Assembly: GCA_024305405.1 (NCBI GenBank)
Contig: JAKNDB010000109.1
Location: forward strand, 4,216,001 to 4,280,000
Source: Dirofilaria immitis
Lineage: Eukaryota > Nematoda > Chromadorea > Rhabditida > Onchocercidae
DNA length: 64,000 bases
Direction of reading: 5' to 3'
Each line of letters starts with the position of its first letter. Positions within the stretch are counted from its first letter, which is position 1. The notes under the pieces are model-generated. The model did not search any database. It was not told the DNA's origin and saw nothing but the letters and a program-made list of their open reading frames with translations. Shown piece by piece: positions 31,756-43,642 of this stretch. A program made the position numbers and the translations under genes.

Positions 31756-33935
31756 ATGGTAGACATGGAATCGAATAAAAATCAAATTCGTAGAAGCAGT
31801 TGTAGTAACACGGTGAATTCAAGAAAACATTCCTTAACAACACAATTGTCACGAACAGCCAGGCGTTTTTCGGTTGCATTGGCACCACAATTAACAAAAC
31901 TGGACCCTTTACCATTGCTTCAGAATTATGAAATGCTTAATATAAGATTGGCGAACGCTACACAGGCAAGTCCGCGAAATTATTAAAGCGTATTTTTATA
32001 GAAAACAACTCCAAAGTTCAAAACGTTTAAATGAATTCTGAAATTAGTTTGCGTTTGAAAATGATTTTTATTTGAATTTCAACAGTCTACGTTTTTACAT
32101 GTTTATTACAGCTTCAAGCAGCTGTACAGAGGTATATTATCAAAAACAGTGTGAACTTCAGTCCAATTGATTTTGAAATAACGGATGCAAATGATTTCCG
32201 TTTGCTCAGTATTAGCTTATATCCTGAAGAAATGATTCTTTCCAAAGGCGCCAGGAAGATTTTTCGATCACATTCGACGATTCCGATCACGCTGAATACG
32301 GAACTGTGGTAGCCAAAATAAGGCATCCAATATCAGGTCAGTCAGAATTGTGTTTTTGAAAGTGGAATGTGGAATTCCCTTTGCTTAATGAATTGTAAAC
32401 AATTTCAAGGCCGTAATTTTTGTTGATTGATCACCCGAATTTGAAGCGCGTGAATATTTGAATTTTTGAAATTGTTATGCTCAAATATTTTTTTCTTTCT
32501 AACCTTTCAGCAACTTCTGACAAGAATAGGACGGTGAAATTGGATTTTAAATAAAACAGTGAAAACTGAATTAAAACATTAACTGAAATGAATTTGAGGC
32601 ATGCGAATATTCGAATTTTTGAAGTTGCCATGCTCAAACATCGTAGAAATCTCATCATACGTCGACCAATGTGATCGTTGCCAAATTAAACCAGTATCGA
32701 ACTCGATTTTCAATTCTTTTGCAATATGTAGTTGTTTTTTGCGCGTACAAAATGGCAATTCATGAAAGAAGACAAAATTTATGCATTTATTCGGTCTAAT
32801 GGTACATTTTTCGACGAAAATTCATTACGGTAAACTGAATTTTTTCATTACAAAAGAAGGTAAATAATGCTTCGAACAAAAATAGTTGCTAGTTTGTAAT
32901 CTTAGTGGTATGATAAATGATAAATAAATGTATGGTATGTGAATAGATAAAATCACTTAATTATACACATAAGAAATAAGAAATAACAAAAAGTTGTCAT
33001 AACTCGTAGTTGTCATAACTCGTAACTAGTAAAGCAACCTATTTTAAATTTTATGCAATCAACTTTACGTTCTAACTTATTTCATTTTTTGATGAAATTT
33101 CCGGAAAAGAAGATATTCAGACTGGAATGGATACCACAAGCAGATAATGAACTACGATTGATCGTTATTGCATATGGAATGACACAAATGGTTCGCGAGG
33201 TATATCCTTCTCTCAGTCATATCATAAGCGAGCAACACCAAAAAGAATTGGTAGCACTCTTTTATTATAGTTAGCACTTCGATTTCTTTTCTATGATTCA
33301 CAAGTCGAAAAAGATTTTTCTTTTTGAATTGTTCATTCATCACTCTCTCTTAAAATTCGAATTCGTTGATTTTTTTTGTTGGAAAATTAATATCTGAGAA
33401 AAGGATAAACAAATCCTGCTGAGATACTGTTGTTTTATCAACTAGCAACAACGTCTGAGTTAATCCTGCACATTGGCAGTGTTTCTGCCCACTGTGATGA
33501 ATAGTAGAATAATTTCGAACTTTTCAGGGTTGTAATAAGGGCATCAGCAAGTTAAAAGAGCAAAAAAAAATTGGAAATGTGATATATCTATAAACAAACA
33601 GATTGTATTTATTGATAGGTATAGTCAAAACGAGAAATTATGTACCGTTTAACTTCGAATCTCTCCGTAAAATGCAAATTTAGTATTAATTACTATCGCC
33701 CTTAACTCGTTTACGGCTAACGCCACAAATCGCTTAATGAAGCCAATGACACCATATTTGCAACTGATTATGTTTGAATTTGAGAAATTATCAACAAAGA
33801 TTTCATTTTTATTATTGTATTTTCTTAACGAATATTTATGGATAAATTTCGAAGGTTCTGGAAGACCACAGCATAACTTTTGGATTTTGTCCGGAAAGGG
33901 ATGAACCGCAAGATCCAAAATGTGGTTCCATTTAA
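31756..33935 (+). CDS. Unrecognised protein of about 200 aa, four exons
   Basis: I do not recognise this gene. Exon 1 (31756-31965) opens just after an AATTTTAG acceptor, a likely spliced-leader site. It encodes a Ser/Arg/Thr-rich N-terminus, then LTKLDPLPLLQNYEMLNIRL. It ends at a GC donor (ACACAG|gcaagt). Exon 2 (32112-32340) encodes LQAAVQRYIIKN, then LSISLYPEEMILSKGARKIF and a beta-rich stretch DHAEYGTVVAKIRHPISG. The frame needs one extra T in the run at 32260-32264. Exon 3 (about 33121-33199) gives LEWIPQADNELRLIVIAYG. Exon 4 (33855-33935) ends PQDPKCGSI. The beta-rich middle with its LEWIP motif vaguely resembles an MSP/ASH-type immunoglobulin fold, which is a guess. Introns hold a duplicated 50-bp segment and a 16-bp tandem pair. 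Confidence 0.6.
32437..32640. repeat. Direct repeat inside an intron, two copies of about 51 bp
   Basis: GAATTTGAAGCGCGTGAATA at 32437 and GAATTTGAGGCATGCGAATA at 32590 begin two similar 51-base segments. Both run through TTGAATTTTTGAA/TCGAATTTTTGAA to ATGCTCAAA. They lie 153 bp apart in intron 2 of the unrecognised gene. Confidence 0.75.
32992..33023. repeat. 16-bp perfect tandem pair
   Basis: AGTTGTCATAACTCGT occurs twice in a row. Intronic. Confidence 0.9.
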
Positions 33936-35482
33936 ATACATGTTCAAAAAATTAGTTACCGCTATCCGATAAATCCGAACTGTGTATAAGAATAGAGTTG
34001 GAAGCAACTTACTACAAACATATTTTGTAAAATAGTTTTAGCATGCAAGGTAGACATTCTTGTTCTTTCTGGTGAAGGCAGATGGCTCCGGAGTACCAAA
34101 CAACGATGACAATCTTTTATCATCTACTGCTAGAACTGACCACCATTAAGAAATAATAATTACCGATTCCAGAGATTGAAAAAAGAAATTGACAATGAAT
34201 CCAGTTTATTTATGTTATAAAAGTGGTCCTCAGAAAACCTCTGCAATAAATTTTCATGTGTTGCACAAGAAGCGCTTTCCGTGCTTTAAAAAAAAGATTA
34301 AGCATCCCAGAAGAATTGATAAGTTCACTTTTTAAACCCTTCTTCTAAGTGCAAATATTTAGAAAACGGTTTAAATGTCAAAAAGCATTCTGACTCACAT
34401 GTCCAGCAAATTCTTCATTTGATAACAGTAATTTTAAAAGGATGCTTCGAAGGAAATTGGTGATAGAATCTCGACTTGCAATGAAAACTTTGAGAGATCT
34501 TTTGGTACAACGTACCGAGACATCTGAGAAGTTGAGCGATCCTTCGGTACAACGTACCGAGATATCTGAGAAGTCCTAGCAGTAAAACGCTGCTTATGGA
34601 GTATACTTTCTCAATTACAGAAAAAATTCATTTTTCAAATCCTTATCTTTGTAGACTGCTTTAGGATTCGTAAGTGAGCAAATCGAAGCAGACACCGCAG
34701 CTAACTTATCTTCCTTTTTTTTTAGCAATATAATAAATGAAATTATTTTTCAGTCAACCGGAAATCATTGCTTATGCCATTATATGACTAATTTCCTGAA
34801 CATGGCTGATGGTGCTAGGTATGTTTCATATAGGTATCACCAATCAATCCAATGAGCTCTTATCTGACTTATCCTTTCCCATTTCCATTAATGTCGAAGA
34901 AGCATGTAGAAAAAGCTTAAGCTAGTAATGTGTAACCATTCGCATTTGAGAATCAATTTCTATGATTTAGCAAACCGTTATTTAGAATCACGAAAAAATA
35001 GAAATTGTAACTGTAAAATTAAAAAGTAGGACCGACAAATGAAAATTTAGGCTACCAAACAGTTTTTGCAATAATAAAAATAGGTGAAAGGATTACTTTG
35101 AATTGCATACTTTTCGGATCATGCAAAAAGTATGACATCACAGAAAAGTGCTGAAAGGAAAATTGAAAAAGAAATCATTCACAACAAATTTTAGGCATTA
35201 ACATGAAAACCAAACGAGAATAACAAAAAGAAAAAAAGTTACCGAAAGTAAAAACAAAGTGAAACTTACGGAGAATGAGATTAAACAACAAAATCTTACT
35301 AGATAAGAGCAAAGACTTACTGAAAAAACAAAAGAATACTGAATAAGCCAGGAGAAAAATATGATTAATGAACAATCTATGACACATACACAATTCGAAA
35401 AATAAATTCATGATAAACATTATAAGTTCTTTTATCAAGTGAAGACGAACAGAAAATAGTATTATATCTAGTTTTTGTCAAA
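33936..35482. other. Intergenic region, no gene seen
   Basis: AT-rich DNA between the convergent unknown gene (+) and CHAF1B (-). The only structure noted is the palindromic tandem repeat at 34493-34576. Confidence 0.6.
34493..34576. repeat. 42-bp tandem pair carrying a GGTACaacGTACC palindrome
   Basis: Two copies spaced 42 bp apart each contain the inverted repeat GGTACAACGTACC (34504 and 34546), followed by GAGACATCTGAGAAGT or GAGATATCTGAGAAGT. Each palindrome could form a hairpin with a 3-base loop, and the tandem arrangement resembles a paired binding site. Confidence 0.75.
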
Positions 35483-38400
35483 CTACAGCAGCACTGACGT
35501 CACTAACTTTGCTCGCTTTTTATTCTCAACTTTAACATCACAATTCTTCTTAATGCTGCCAACATTACCAGGACGTTTCATAACTGTTCTTGGTTTATCA
35601 CTGCAACCCGATGCATCCTCTTTTCTTCTGCTCTCTAACGCTAATACACCACTATTTTTGTTTCTGTAACCGCTATGACTAAACAAAATATATCAATTGT
35701 ACACCAGACCGAAGTATTCCGACAGTTAAAATTTCTCAATTAACAAATTGTAAGTGAGATAGCCTAACTAATAGTTTAAAAGTCAAGCACAAACTTACGT
35801 CTTAATTTGATTCTCCTCTTTTTCTATTTGAGAAGAGGAAATTCTTCCAAAAAATTTCAAAAGTGAATTAGGAGGTGAATTTCCTCTTCGTTTTTCATCT
35901 AGTTGGACCAGGGAATTTCCTGAAACTAGTGAGTTTGCCGTAAGATACAAATCTTCTTTCTAAATTTTGATAGTGTAAAAACCATTGCAATAAAACGGCA
36001 ACAATACCTAAAACTCCTAATTAACTGGTTCGCATCATCTGGCTGAAAAAACTAAAAATCAATGAAAAATTCACTATACTTACGTCTTTTCTCTCTCGTT
36101 CTAATAACGGCGATGGTGGAGGTCGAGGTATTTTTCCACTATATTTTTCACCTAACGCTATTTCGCCAAATCTGAATAAAAAAATAAAAAAAAAGGAAAA
36201 TATAGAAACAATAACAAGAAATAAAAAACTCCAACATTTTAATAAATTAAATAGAATGACAAAAGTCTAAAGTAATTTTAATCTTAAATTGAAAACACTC
36301 ATAAACGCATGCACTATAATTAAGTTTAAAAACAGGAGAATAGTTTATATTGGTAAGTGTAAAAGAAAAAAGATGAAAGAAAGAAATGTGCACCTAATGA
36401 AACTAATATAACCCTCTAAAGAACAAATCATCAAAACCCGTCCATCAGGGCTCCATGCCATATCTGTGAGAGTATCGTACTGAAGATTAGTGGCACATGC
36501 AATACATCTGCAGAGTTGGCTATCAAAAATATATACCGTATTCTTCGTCAATGCAGCCCAAACAATGCGATATGGAAGTCTAAATAGGTTCTTCAAAACT
36601 GGTTAAAATAAAAGTTCAACTGTGAACTGGAATAAACATGTAAAATACTTTTTTTTGCTAGTGAGATGGAATCAAATGAGAACTTACTTTAAACGATTAT
36701 CGACAACTTTCCTGTGAAGTTTGTATAAAACAGGGCAACAAGATATACGAAAAGTAGCTTTTGAAGAAGGAATAAATACAGCTGGGCGACCTCTAAAAAA
36801 TTCTAAATGAAAATATTACAGAATTTTAGTGTTTGATTTGACTTCTAAAAATCGATTTCCCGTTGGTAAAACTTCTGATAGCTTCCTTATTCATTGCCAT
36901 AGACAATAAAACTTTCCAGTACTATGAAATATGAAATGCAGTGTGCTGAAACGTGAAATAATAGACAAATTAAATTTCCGAAAAATAATATGGATATATT
37001 TCAAAGGTAACTGATACTGAGCAGATGCTTCAATAATTACTCGAAAAAACTCGTAAAACCTACTTCGGGAAGTCGCAGCGACGAAAAATATAGGTCCCAA
37101 AAATATTCGAAGAATCAGTCTCCAAAATACCGCCTAAATAACATGAACAAATGAGATAAAATAGAGATTTCAATTTTGCTCAAAAATCTCATTCAGAACT
37201 TCATATGGAGATAGAAAATTTCAGACAGCAAAATGTGTTAAAATTAGGATTAGAAATTTTACTCGTTCTGTTTATTCGTCATTTTACATCGGTTGTAGAA
37301 TAGGCTATTCTTGAGTCAATGTATAATGCAAAACAAAATCTTTTTAAACATACTTGGTGTAATCAGTAATTCACCATCAGGTGAAAAATCTGGAATTCTA
37401 GAAAAGACATTAACTGATCATCGTGAAATAATTTATAATCCTAAAAACTGAGATTTTTTAGAAACGAAATTTGGATAACATCCAATTTGTAATTATTTAT
37501 GTATTCGGTACGATAAATTGATTCTCCATTTTCCGAAATTGCCAAATTATAACTTACACCAGCTTTCAAATTTGATCTTCCTAAAATCGTCTTCGGTAAG
37601 CGAACATTTTGAACACATACTAAACGAATGCCTTTCTTTCCACACAAAATGTCCAGTTTTCTATCAGTGGACATTGTAACGATATACTTTCCACGTGGAT
37701 CCCATGTAACACCGTTTGGAAAACGTCGAAATGATCTCATGTGCCATAAGCGTTTACCTGTTTCACAAGTTTATTTACTATAACTTTCTTTCAGGAAATT
37801 TTATTACCCTCCCTTCCTTGAAAACTCAAGTGATACAGCAATAAGTTTTTCGAAGCAAATTAACACCTGTATCTGCTTCATATACTGCGACAGATTCGTC
37901 ATTGGATACAATGGCAAAACGTTGACTATCCCGACTCCAACACAGAGAACAAATATCGCTACCATGGCTAAACCAAATTTATTACTGAGCAGTGCGAAAA
38001 GCATGAATAATATAAAAATCTCCTAATATGTCATTATTGAACCACAAAACAAATTTTGGCTAAATTTCATAATTAAATTAAAAACCCTCTTTTCTACAAA
38101 AATTTCTAAAGAAAAGGAATAACACCTTACCATTTGGAAAATCAAGATATAGCAGGATTTCGTACTGTCAACAATATTCAGTATTTCATCCAAGTTATCT
38201 TACCTCAATGGAGTCTTGTATCTGACCCAGTTTTCAACATTTGAAGGAAAATCATCATTTCGTGGCAACATCAGATTTGGGCTGTCTGTGTCAATTTTCC
38301 AAATGATTATACAACCATCGCAATCTCCGCTCACAAGATATTGCCCTTCAATTTTGCAAATCTAACAAGAAAAAGTCTAAATTTTCAATATCGCTGTGCC

Positions 38401-39062
38401 TCTGACAAAAAATACCATTTGGTGAAAAGCGCGCAACATTAACAGTTGCATGATGACCAATTAAATTTGCAATAAAATATACTCCAAGATCCTCAGTTCC
38501 AAATGGTAACATCCGAAAATCCATCTTCCAAATTCGAACTTCTTTTCGTAAGCTACATGTAACCAACTACAATACAAAAGGATAAATAAATATGTTAATA
38601 TAGGTAACTTTTTATTCCAAATTAAAATCATCGTGAACAGAACTGTTGAGAAATTAGTGGTGTCAAGGCATGATAAATTGTAGGAAAAACGAAAAATCAC
38701 TATCAACTTAATTTAGAAATCGAAATCATTAAAAACTTACCGGAAATACAACAGAAGATTATGACTATTGTCATACAATAAACCCTTCCAATGAACGCAG
38801 TGCATGGCTAATTTGAATGTGGTTACGCTACGGAGGAAAAACATCGGAGGAAAAATCAGAAATTAGTTGCGCCGAACTTTTGGCATAAATAAAATTCAAG
38901 AAATAAGGCAAATTAAATAACTACTACCTTATAAAAATCGACATTATCATCGTATGGTGCTTGAAAATCCACGGAAAGTAAAGAATCGCGATCATGCCAA
39001 ATAATTTCCGGCATATAATGTAGCATTGATGTTACCTCACTTTTCGCTATGCGTTCAACCAT
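35483..39062 (-). CDS. CHAF1B: Chromatin assembly factor 1 p60 subunit, WD40 protein
   Basis: Middle subunit of CAF-1, which deposits H3-H4 on newly replicated DNA. Exons on the minus strand: 38938-39062, 38416-38566, 38204-38345, 37867-37967, 37558-37757, 37354-37440, 37064-37133, 36688-36792, 36394-36579, 36084-36171, 35799-35919 and 35483-35678. The N-terminus MPEIIWHDRDSLLSVDFQ matches the family opening. WD blades follow: EVRIWKM, HHATVNVARFSPNG, GDCDGCIIIWKI, GVTWDPRGKYIVTMSTDRKL. So do family-specific segments KLFHDDQLMSF, PDFSPDGELLITP, ISCCPVLYKL, LPYRIVWAALTKNTVYIFD and TDMAWSPDGRVLM. The C-terminal tail is basic, as usual. ATG 39062 was chosen; 39026 is possible. The exon at 37354-37440 breaks frame by one base near 37400-37405. 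Splice phases elsewhere agree. Confidence 0.95.
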
Positions 39063-39322
39063 CCTATGCAAATTATTTCAACATATATCAATTGCAATAA
39101 ATCAACTCTTCAAGAGACTAGTGTTGTGGATGCAAAGTGAAAACTATTCAGTACCCTGCTTTATACATAATAACATGGTGAAATAGTGAAATAATTATTG
39201 TTTAACGATAACTCATACCAATCAATATTTATTAATAATAACAATATATAGACGTACATCTCCACAGCCCCCGAATACATAAAACAAATCGACCATCCCA
39301 GAACAATGCAATGCCCAGGATT

Positions 39323-39330
39323 TTCCCGCT
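39323..39330 (-). promoter_or_regulatory. E2F-type motif upstream of CHAF1B
   Basis: TTTCCCGC (plus strand) fits the E2F consensus TTTSSCGC. It lies about 260 bp upstream of the CHAF1B start in a patch richer in G and C than its surroundings. CAF-1 genes are S-phase genes and E2F targets in other animals. One 8-base match by eye is weak evidence. Confidence 0.35.
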
Positions 39331-39830
39331 ACACTCTCATTTCAATTACAAAATCTCATAATTCGTACCGCCAAAATTCGTGTAGGTCTTTACATGCAGC
39401 AAATGGGAAATTTGAAACTGAAATTTCCACCATATGATGAAATTCGATACAGGAGAAAAGGAGTGACCGAGTCTCATGTTGGATGGTGAAAGTTCTATCT
39501 AGGATTTGTTCTAACAATTGATCACACATCCATGATTTGTATAAGCATCTTAAAGGAAATTAAAGTCAGCTTCGGGATTTAATACCAAATTGAATTTAAA
39601 TATTTCGTATATCTTAATTTGTTACAACAAACAAGATTAATCATTCAGATTAAAACCATTTCCGTCCTATCCAGTAAAATTTTCGGAAATTCAAAATCCT
39701 AATTACGGGAAAAAAGCTATATCCCTTCCCCACCTTCACATTTTATTCACGAGTGGGAAAAAGCTTTGAATCCCAAATCTGAATTTTTAAATTCATATAA
39801 CGCTCAAATCCTAAAGTGTGATTGAAGATC

Positions 39831-39892
39831 AGGATTCAAATTCGAGGACGAAAAATAGGATTCAAATTCGAGGACGAAAAATAGGATTCAAA
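39831..39892. repeat. 26-bp tandem repeat, 2.4 perfect copies
   Basis: AGGATTCAAATTCGAGGACG followed by AAAAAT is repeated exactly at 39831 and 39857, with a third partial copy from 39883. Confidence 0.9.
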
Positions 39893-40436
39893 AAAAAAAT
39901 ACCATCATATACAGCGAAAACACCTCAACATTTATGACAATTATGTAATACCAACATTGGAGATGCTACTAAAATCTTTGACTCCAGCAGTAAGACACCA
40001 AAGTGCTTCATATTACGAGGAAAATTGCCATCCTTAAGCAATTTCATTTACTTTAACAATATAAATGAAATTACGCAGACCGATAACAGAAAATGAAAAT
40101 CAATGAAAAAACATGCATGAAGGAACCAAAACTATCATGAAACCAGCAGCAAGAGACATTGTACACCAACAATAAAAAGTTTTACCAATCGCCAAGTTTA
40201 TGAGTTAGACGAAAGGTAAGCAAATAAACAAACCGCACATATAAAATACGATCTATGAGAAGTACAAGCATAGCTCCGTATCGTAGCCAAGGTTTCTATT
40301 TTGAAAGTAAACTTCAATCTCATGTAAGCCAGCTCTGCTTTTATATGTTAACTTAATGTGACATACACATTCGTGCGACTTCCAAAGTTTAGTGATTGTA
40401 GCAATAAATAAATAAATGATGCAAAATAATTTAGCT

Positions 40437-42961
40437 CTAATCATCAATCCATTTAACTAAATGATATTTTCGTTTGCCCCAACAAACAAGTGTGATATTT
40501 TTGCCATCCAAACAAATCTTATCAAAATCGATCACTTCATCAGGATCCGTAAATCGTATTCCGTTTAACTTCAGAGCTCCTGCTTTCATCTTATTTATGC
40601 TAGATCCGTCACCACTATGTATTGTATCGGCTAATTCACCCATTGTCGAAAAACTGGATCGAAAAAGTTGTTGCACAGACGCACTACCGAACTGTTCTTC
40701 TATAAATGTAGTCGGCATCTTCCGTAATTCAGAGAGAGAATCTGAAACCATTTCTTTAACTACAACTAATGTTACCCATAAGCTAATGTTTACATAACTA
40801 ATAAAGAAAGCTACCATGAAAAGTAATTTCGAACATCTCTTTGCCATTTTCAACCCATTACTTCCATGTACAGATTTTGTCAGCTCTTCTGCTAATTTCT
40901 CTTGAGCGATCCATTTCCTAAATTTACTTGATGTTCTCGTTCAATTTCTTCGATTTCTTCCATAGTTCGCAAGGAAAAGTATCTATAGAACGATGAAGAT
41001 TAATATATTTCGCTGAAATGAGGCCGAAATCATTAATTTCTTAATTACTTGAAAAATTCTCATAACAAATGAATTTCGCTCCTGTCCTTCCTTTATAGAT
41101 TCTACGTATTATACACAGTATAAGTTTTAATGTTCTGACATCTAATAATATCTTAAAACATGAGGGAAAGGTTGCATGTTAAACAATACCATTGTCAATA
41201 GCAATGAAAGGAACGAATTTAAGCAAACACACTAACTTTAGCAATGGAACTATAACTGAGTCTGGTTTCTGACGAAAATACTGGTAGAAAGTGAAAGGCG
41301 ATGTTTTACGTTCATCTAGCCATATGTTACTACCTTGTTTTGAGGTTTTGCTAAGTTTTTTCCTTGAGTATCAGTAAGTAAAGGCAAACAAATGCTTGCA
41401 GACAGCTTTCCACTCTTCTTTTTATGTAATCATAGCCTGCATCAAAGTGACCGAGTTGGTCATTTCCACCTATCTATAATGAAGCTAGTTATTTCCACCT
41501 ACCCGCATAAATCAAATATTATATGCAACTTAAACTTCATGTTTTGCACAGTTTTTCATATAAAGCATATAAATCTTTTTTTTTTTTATGGTAAATCATT
41601 CATTTATAAGATTCACCTCTATTCTAATAGATTTTCAAATTTGTAAGTAAAAATTGTCACGGATATTCTCTCTTACTTGAAAGTGGCAATTATAGTCGCG
41701 CGAAAGGCGATACCAGTCATATGACTGAAATATCTGATATAAAAATTCACTGCAAGAAAGACCTGACCCGTCACGCATCCGAGATCTGACCATTCCCAGT
41801 CTAAGCATATCACCTAATCGAAAATCTCGACAAATTTCTAGAAATTGAATCGAGCTCATCTGGAAAAAATAATATGAGGCAAAATAAATCTTCGCCATAT
41901 ATAAAAATGAGATTAACTTCAATTCGCAAATGAATTACGAGAAACTTAGTTTTGTATCAAATCGCACAGGAAAAACATCAATAATTCCGTCGAAGTTTCT
42001 TTCAGCTCTGAGTCGTCAAATGTTCATATTCCCGAGATTCCAAATTTTGCACTTCGGAATGAACACACATCGACAATATAAAAAAATACAGACTATATAC
42101 TTCGCTACTTTGGAAAACTTTCTTGCCTTGAAATGCCAATCAGAATTGTTAACAATCGATAGATGCTTGCTCAATTTGGTATTATCTTCTGTGAAATTAT
42201 TAAACAACTTCATAAGTTGCAGACTGATTTTTCTAACATACTGATCGATTTCATGATCAGGAACAATGATCCGATCTGAAATTTTACTTTGAAAAACGAA
42301 AAAGCAAAGAAAAATGATCGCCAACTAATATAAGTTGGCTCTAATAATACCTGCAATTTGACCACTTGGATCACCGACATAAGCAGTGGCTCCACCAATC
42401 AGAGCAATTGCATGACATCCGTGCAAAGTTGCTCGAAATAAGTTCGTCAGAACTAGTAAATGACCAATGTGAAGGCTCTCTGCCGTAGGATCAAATCCTG
42501 AGACAATCTCATTTTTAAAAATGAAGCAATTTATTTTAAAAAAGAGGAACCATGTAAAGGAATAATTTAACTCCACGTTCAAATCAAATTTCTCCTATGC
42601 CAAACAGAAGACACTCTATTATAAAACATTTATAGAACGCTACTTCACCTGCGTAAACAACATTGGGAAGAGTAGACACTGTTTTGAAATCATCGCTAGA
42701 TAAATTTGACGGATGTGACGAGGAAATAAGATTTCTTTTGCAAGATCAATGCAAAATTGTTTAATATTTTTTATTGGTGGTGAAGTAGTTAAAGCACGCC
42801 TGGAACCAAATCAGAAAATATTTGACTTTTAATAGGTGTATAAACAGAATATTAAGAAAAAACAAATAGTTGTTAATAAATAAAATTCCTTCTTTTAAAG
42901 AATTATTGTGAAAATTTTCTGACCTTCCTACAAGGAACACATAACAAAACGAGATCGCCAT
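40437..42961 (-). CDS. yars-2: Mitochondrial tyrosyl-tRNA synthetase
   Basis: Charges mitochondrial tRNA-Tyr. Exons on the minus strand: 42924-42961, 42649-42734, 42351-42497, 42127-42275, 41677-41859, 41231-41473, 40815-40982 and 40437-40753. The class I HIGH motif is in [20 protein letters not shown], followed by [15 protein letters not shown]. Further family segments are [40 protein letters not shown] and [16 protein letters not shown]. The KMSKS-type loop is KLSKT once a missing A is allowed in the run at 41356-41361. The S4-like tail ends [13 protein letters not shown]. The bacterial/mitochondrial-type motifs separate it from the cytosolic enzyme. The fourth intron begins with GC (TTCAAG|gcaaga). 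The exon at 41231-41473 needs two added bases and 40815-40982 at least one; adding exactly two to the former restores splice phase. The 38-nt first exon is the least certain part. Confidence 0.93.
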
Positions 42962-43642
42962 TTCGAAATTTTGCCTCAGAAGTTGCAACGTTATAAATTT
43001 AAATCCTGAACAAAATTGGTTTGAGGACTCAGTAACTGCAGAAATAAGGAATACAATTTTTCGCACAGCCAAAAATAGTGTAACTCCTGGGATTTGAATG
43101 TAATGGATAATTCTTTGAAAATCTAATATGAAGATAACTTATGGAAGTATCATAACATACGGATTGAGCTAATTCCAGCAATTTATAATAATTTATTGAA
43201 AGAATAACAACTTGCACTTTACTTATAGGAGCATAATAAAATAATTGAGTTAAATTCAGCAACTCTCAATATATTGAACATAAGATTCAATAACGAGTTT
43301 ATTTTATGTTGAAACGATCTATAAAGTAGAGATAGGAGAAATAAGCAATATGCACATAAAAGGAATACTAAGCTGCACTTCTGAACAAAAGAAACTAGAC
43401 AACGGCTTCGAATTACTCACAAAATGAATGCTAGATAAAATTATAGATCATAATTCATGATAAAGTTTTCAGTTTTTATATATGGCATAATTATGACATC
43501 CTTTTTTTCTTTATTAATATAATCTGAATGCAAGAAATCCACTAATATTATAAATAAACTCTATGCGCAAATATCAATTAGCAGTTTATGAAGATAAAGT
43601 GAACAAAACAGAAGCATATCTATAATGCGTTTATAAATAAAT
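42962..43642. other. Spacer between NTAQ1 and YARS2
   Basis: About 680 bp of AT-rich DNA between two genes on the same strand. No exon or conserved motif is seen. Co-transcription is possible but unsupported. Confidence 0.6.

Larger units (their letters stand above)
39063..40436. other. Intergenic region between YARS2 and CHAF1B
   Basis: Contains the E2F-like site and a 26-bp tandem repeat at 39831-39892. No exon seen. Confidence 0.6.

Noticed and set aside
37441..37557. Open frame continuing from CHAF1B exon 5 (NLAISENGESIYR)
   Set aside because: A strong donor GGT|gtaagt and acceptor TTTTTAG remove it, and the family alignment runs straight across.
38742..38835. Candidate extra CHAF1B exon
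   Set aside because: The protein joins directly from DNVDFYK to LVTCSLRKEVRIWK as in the family, so the open stretch is intronic.
40474..40797. 107-codon plus-strand open frame
   Set aside because: It is the antisense shadow of the last YARS2 exon.
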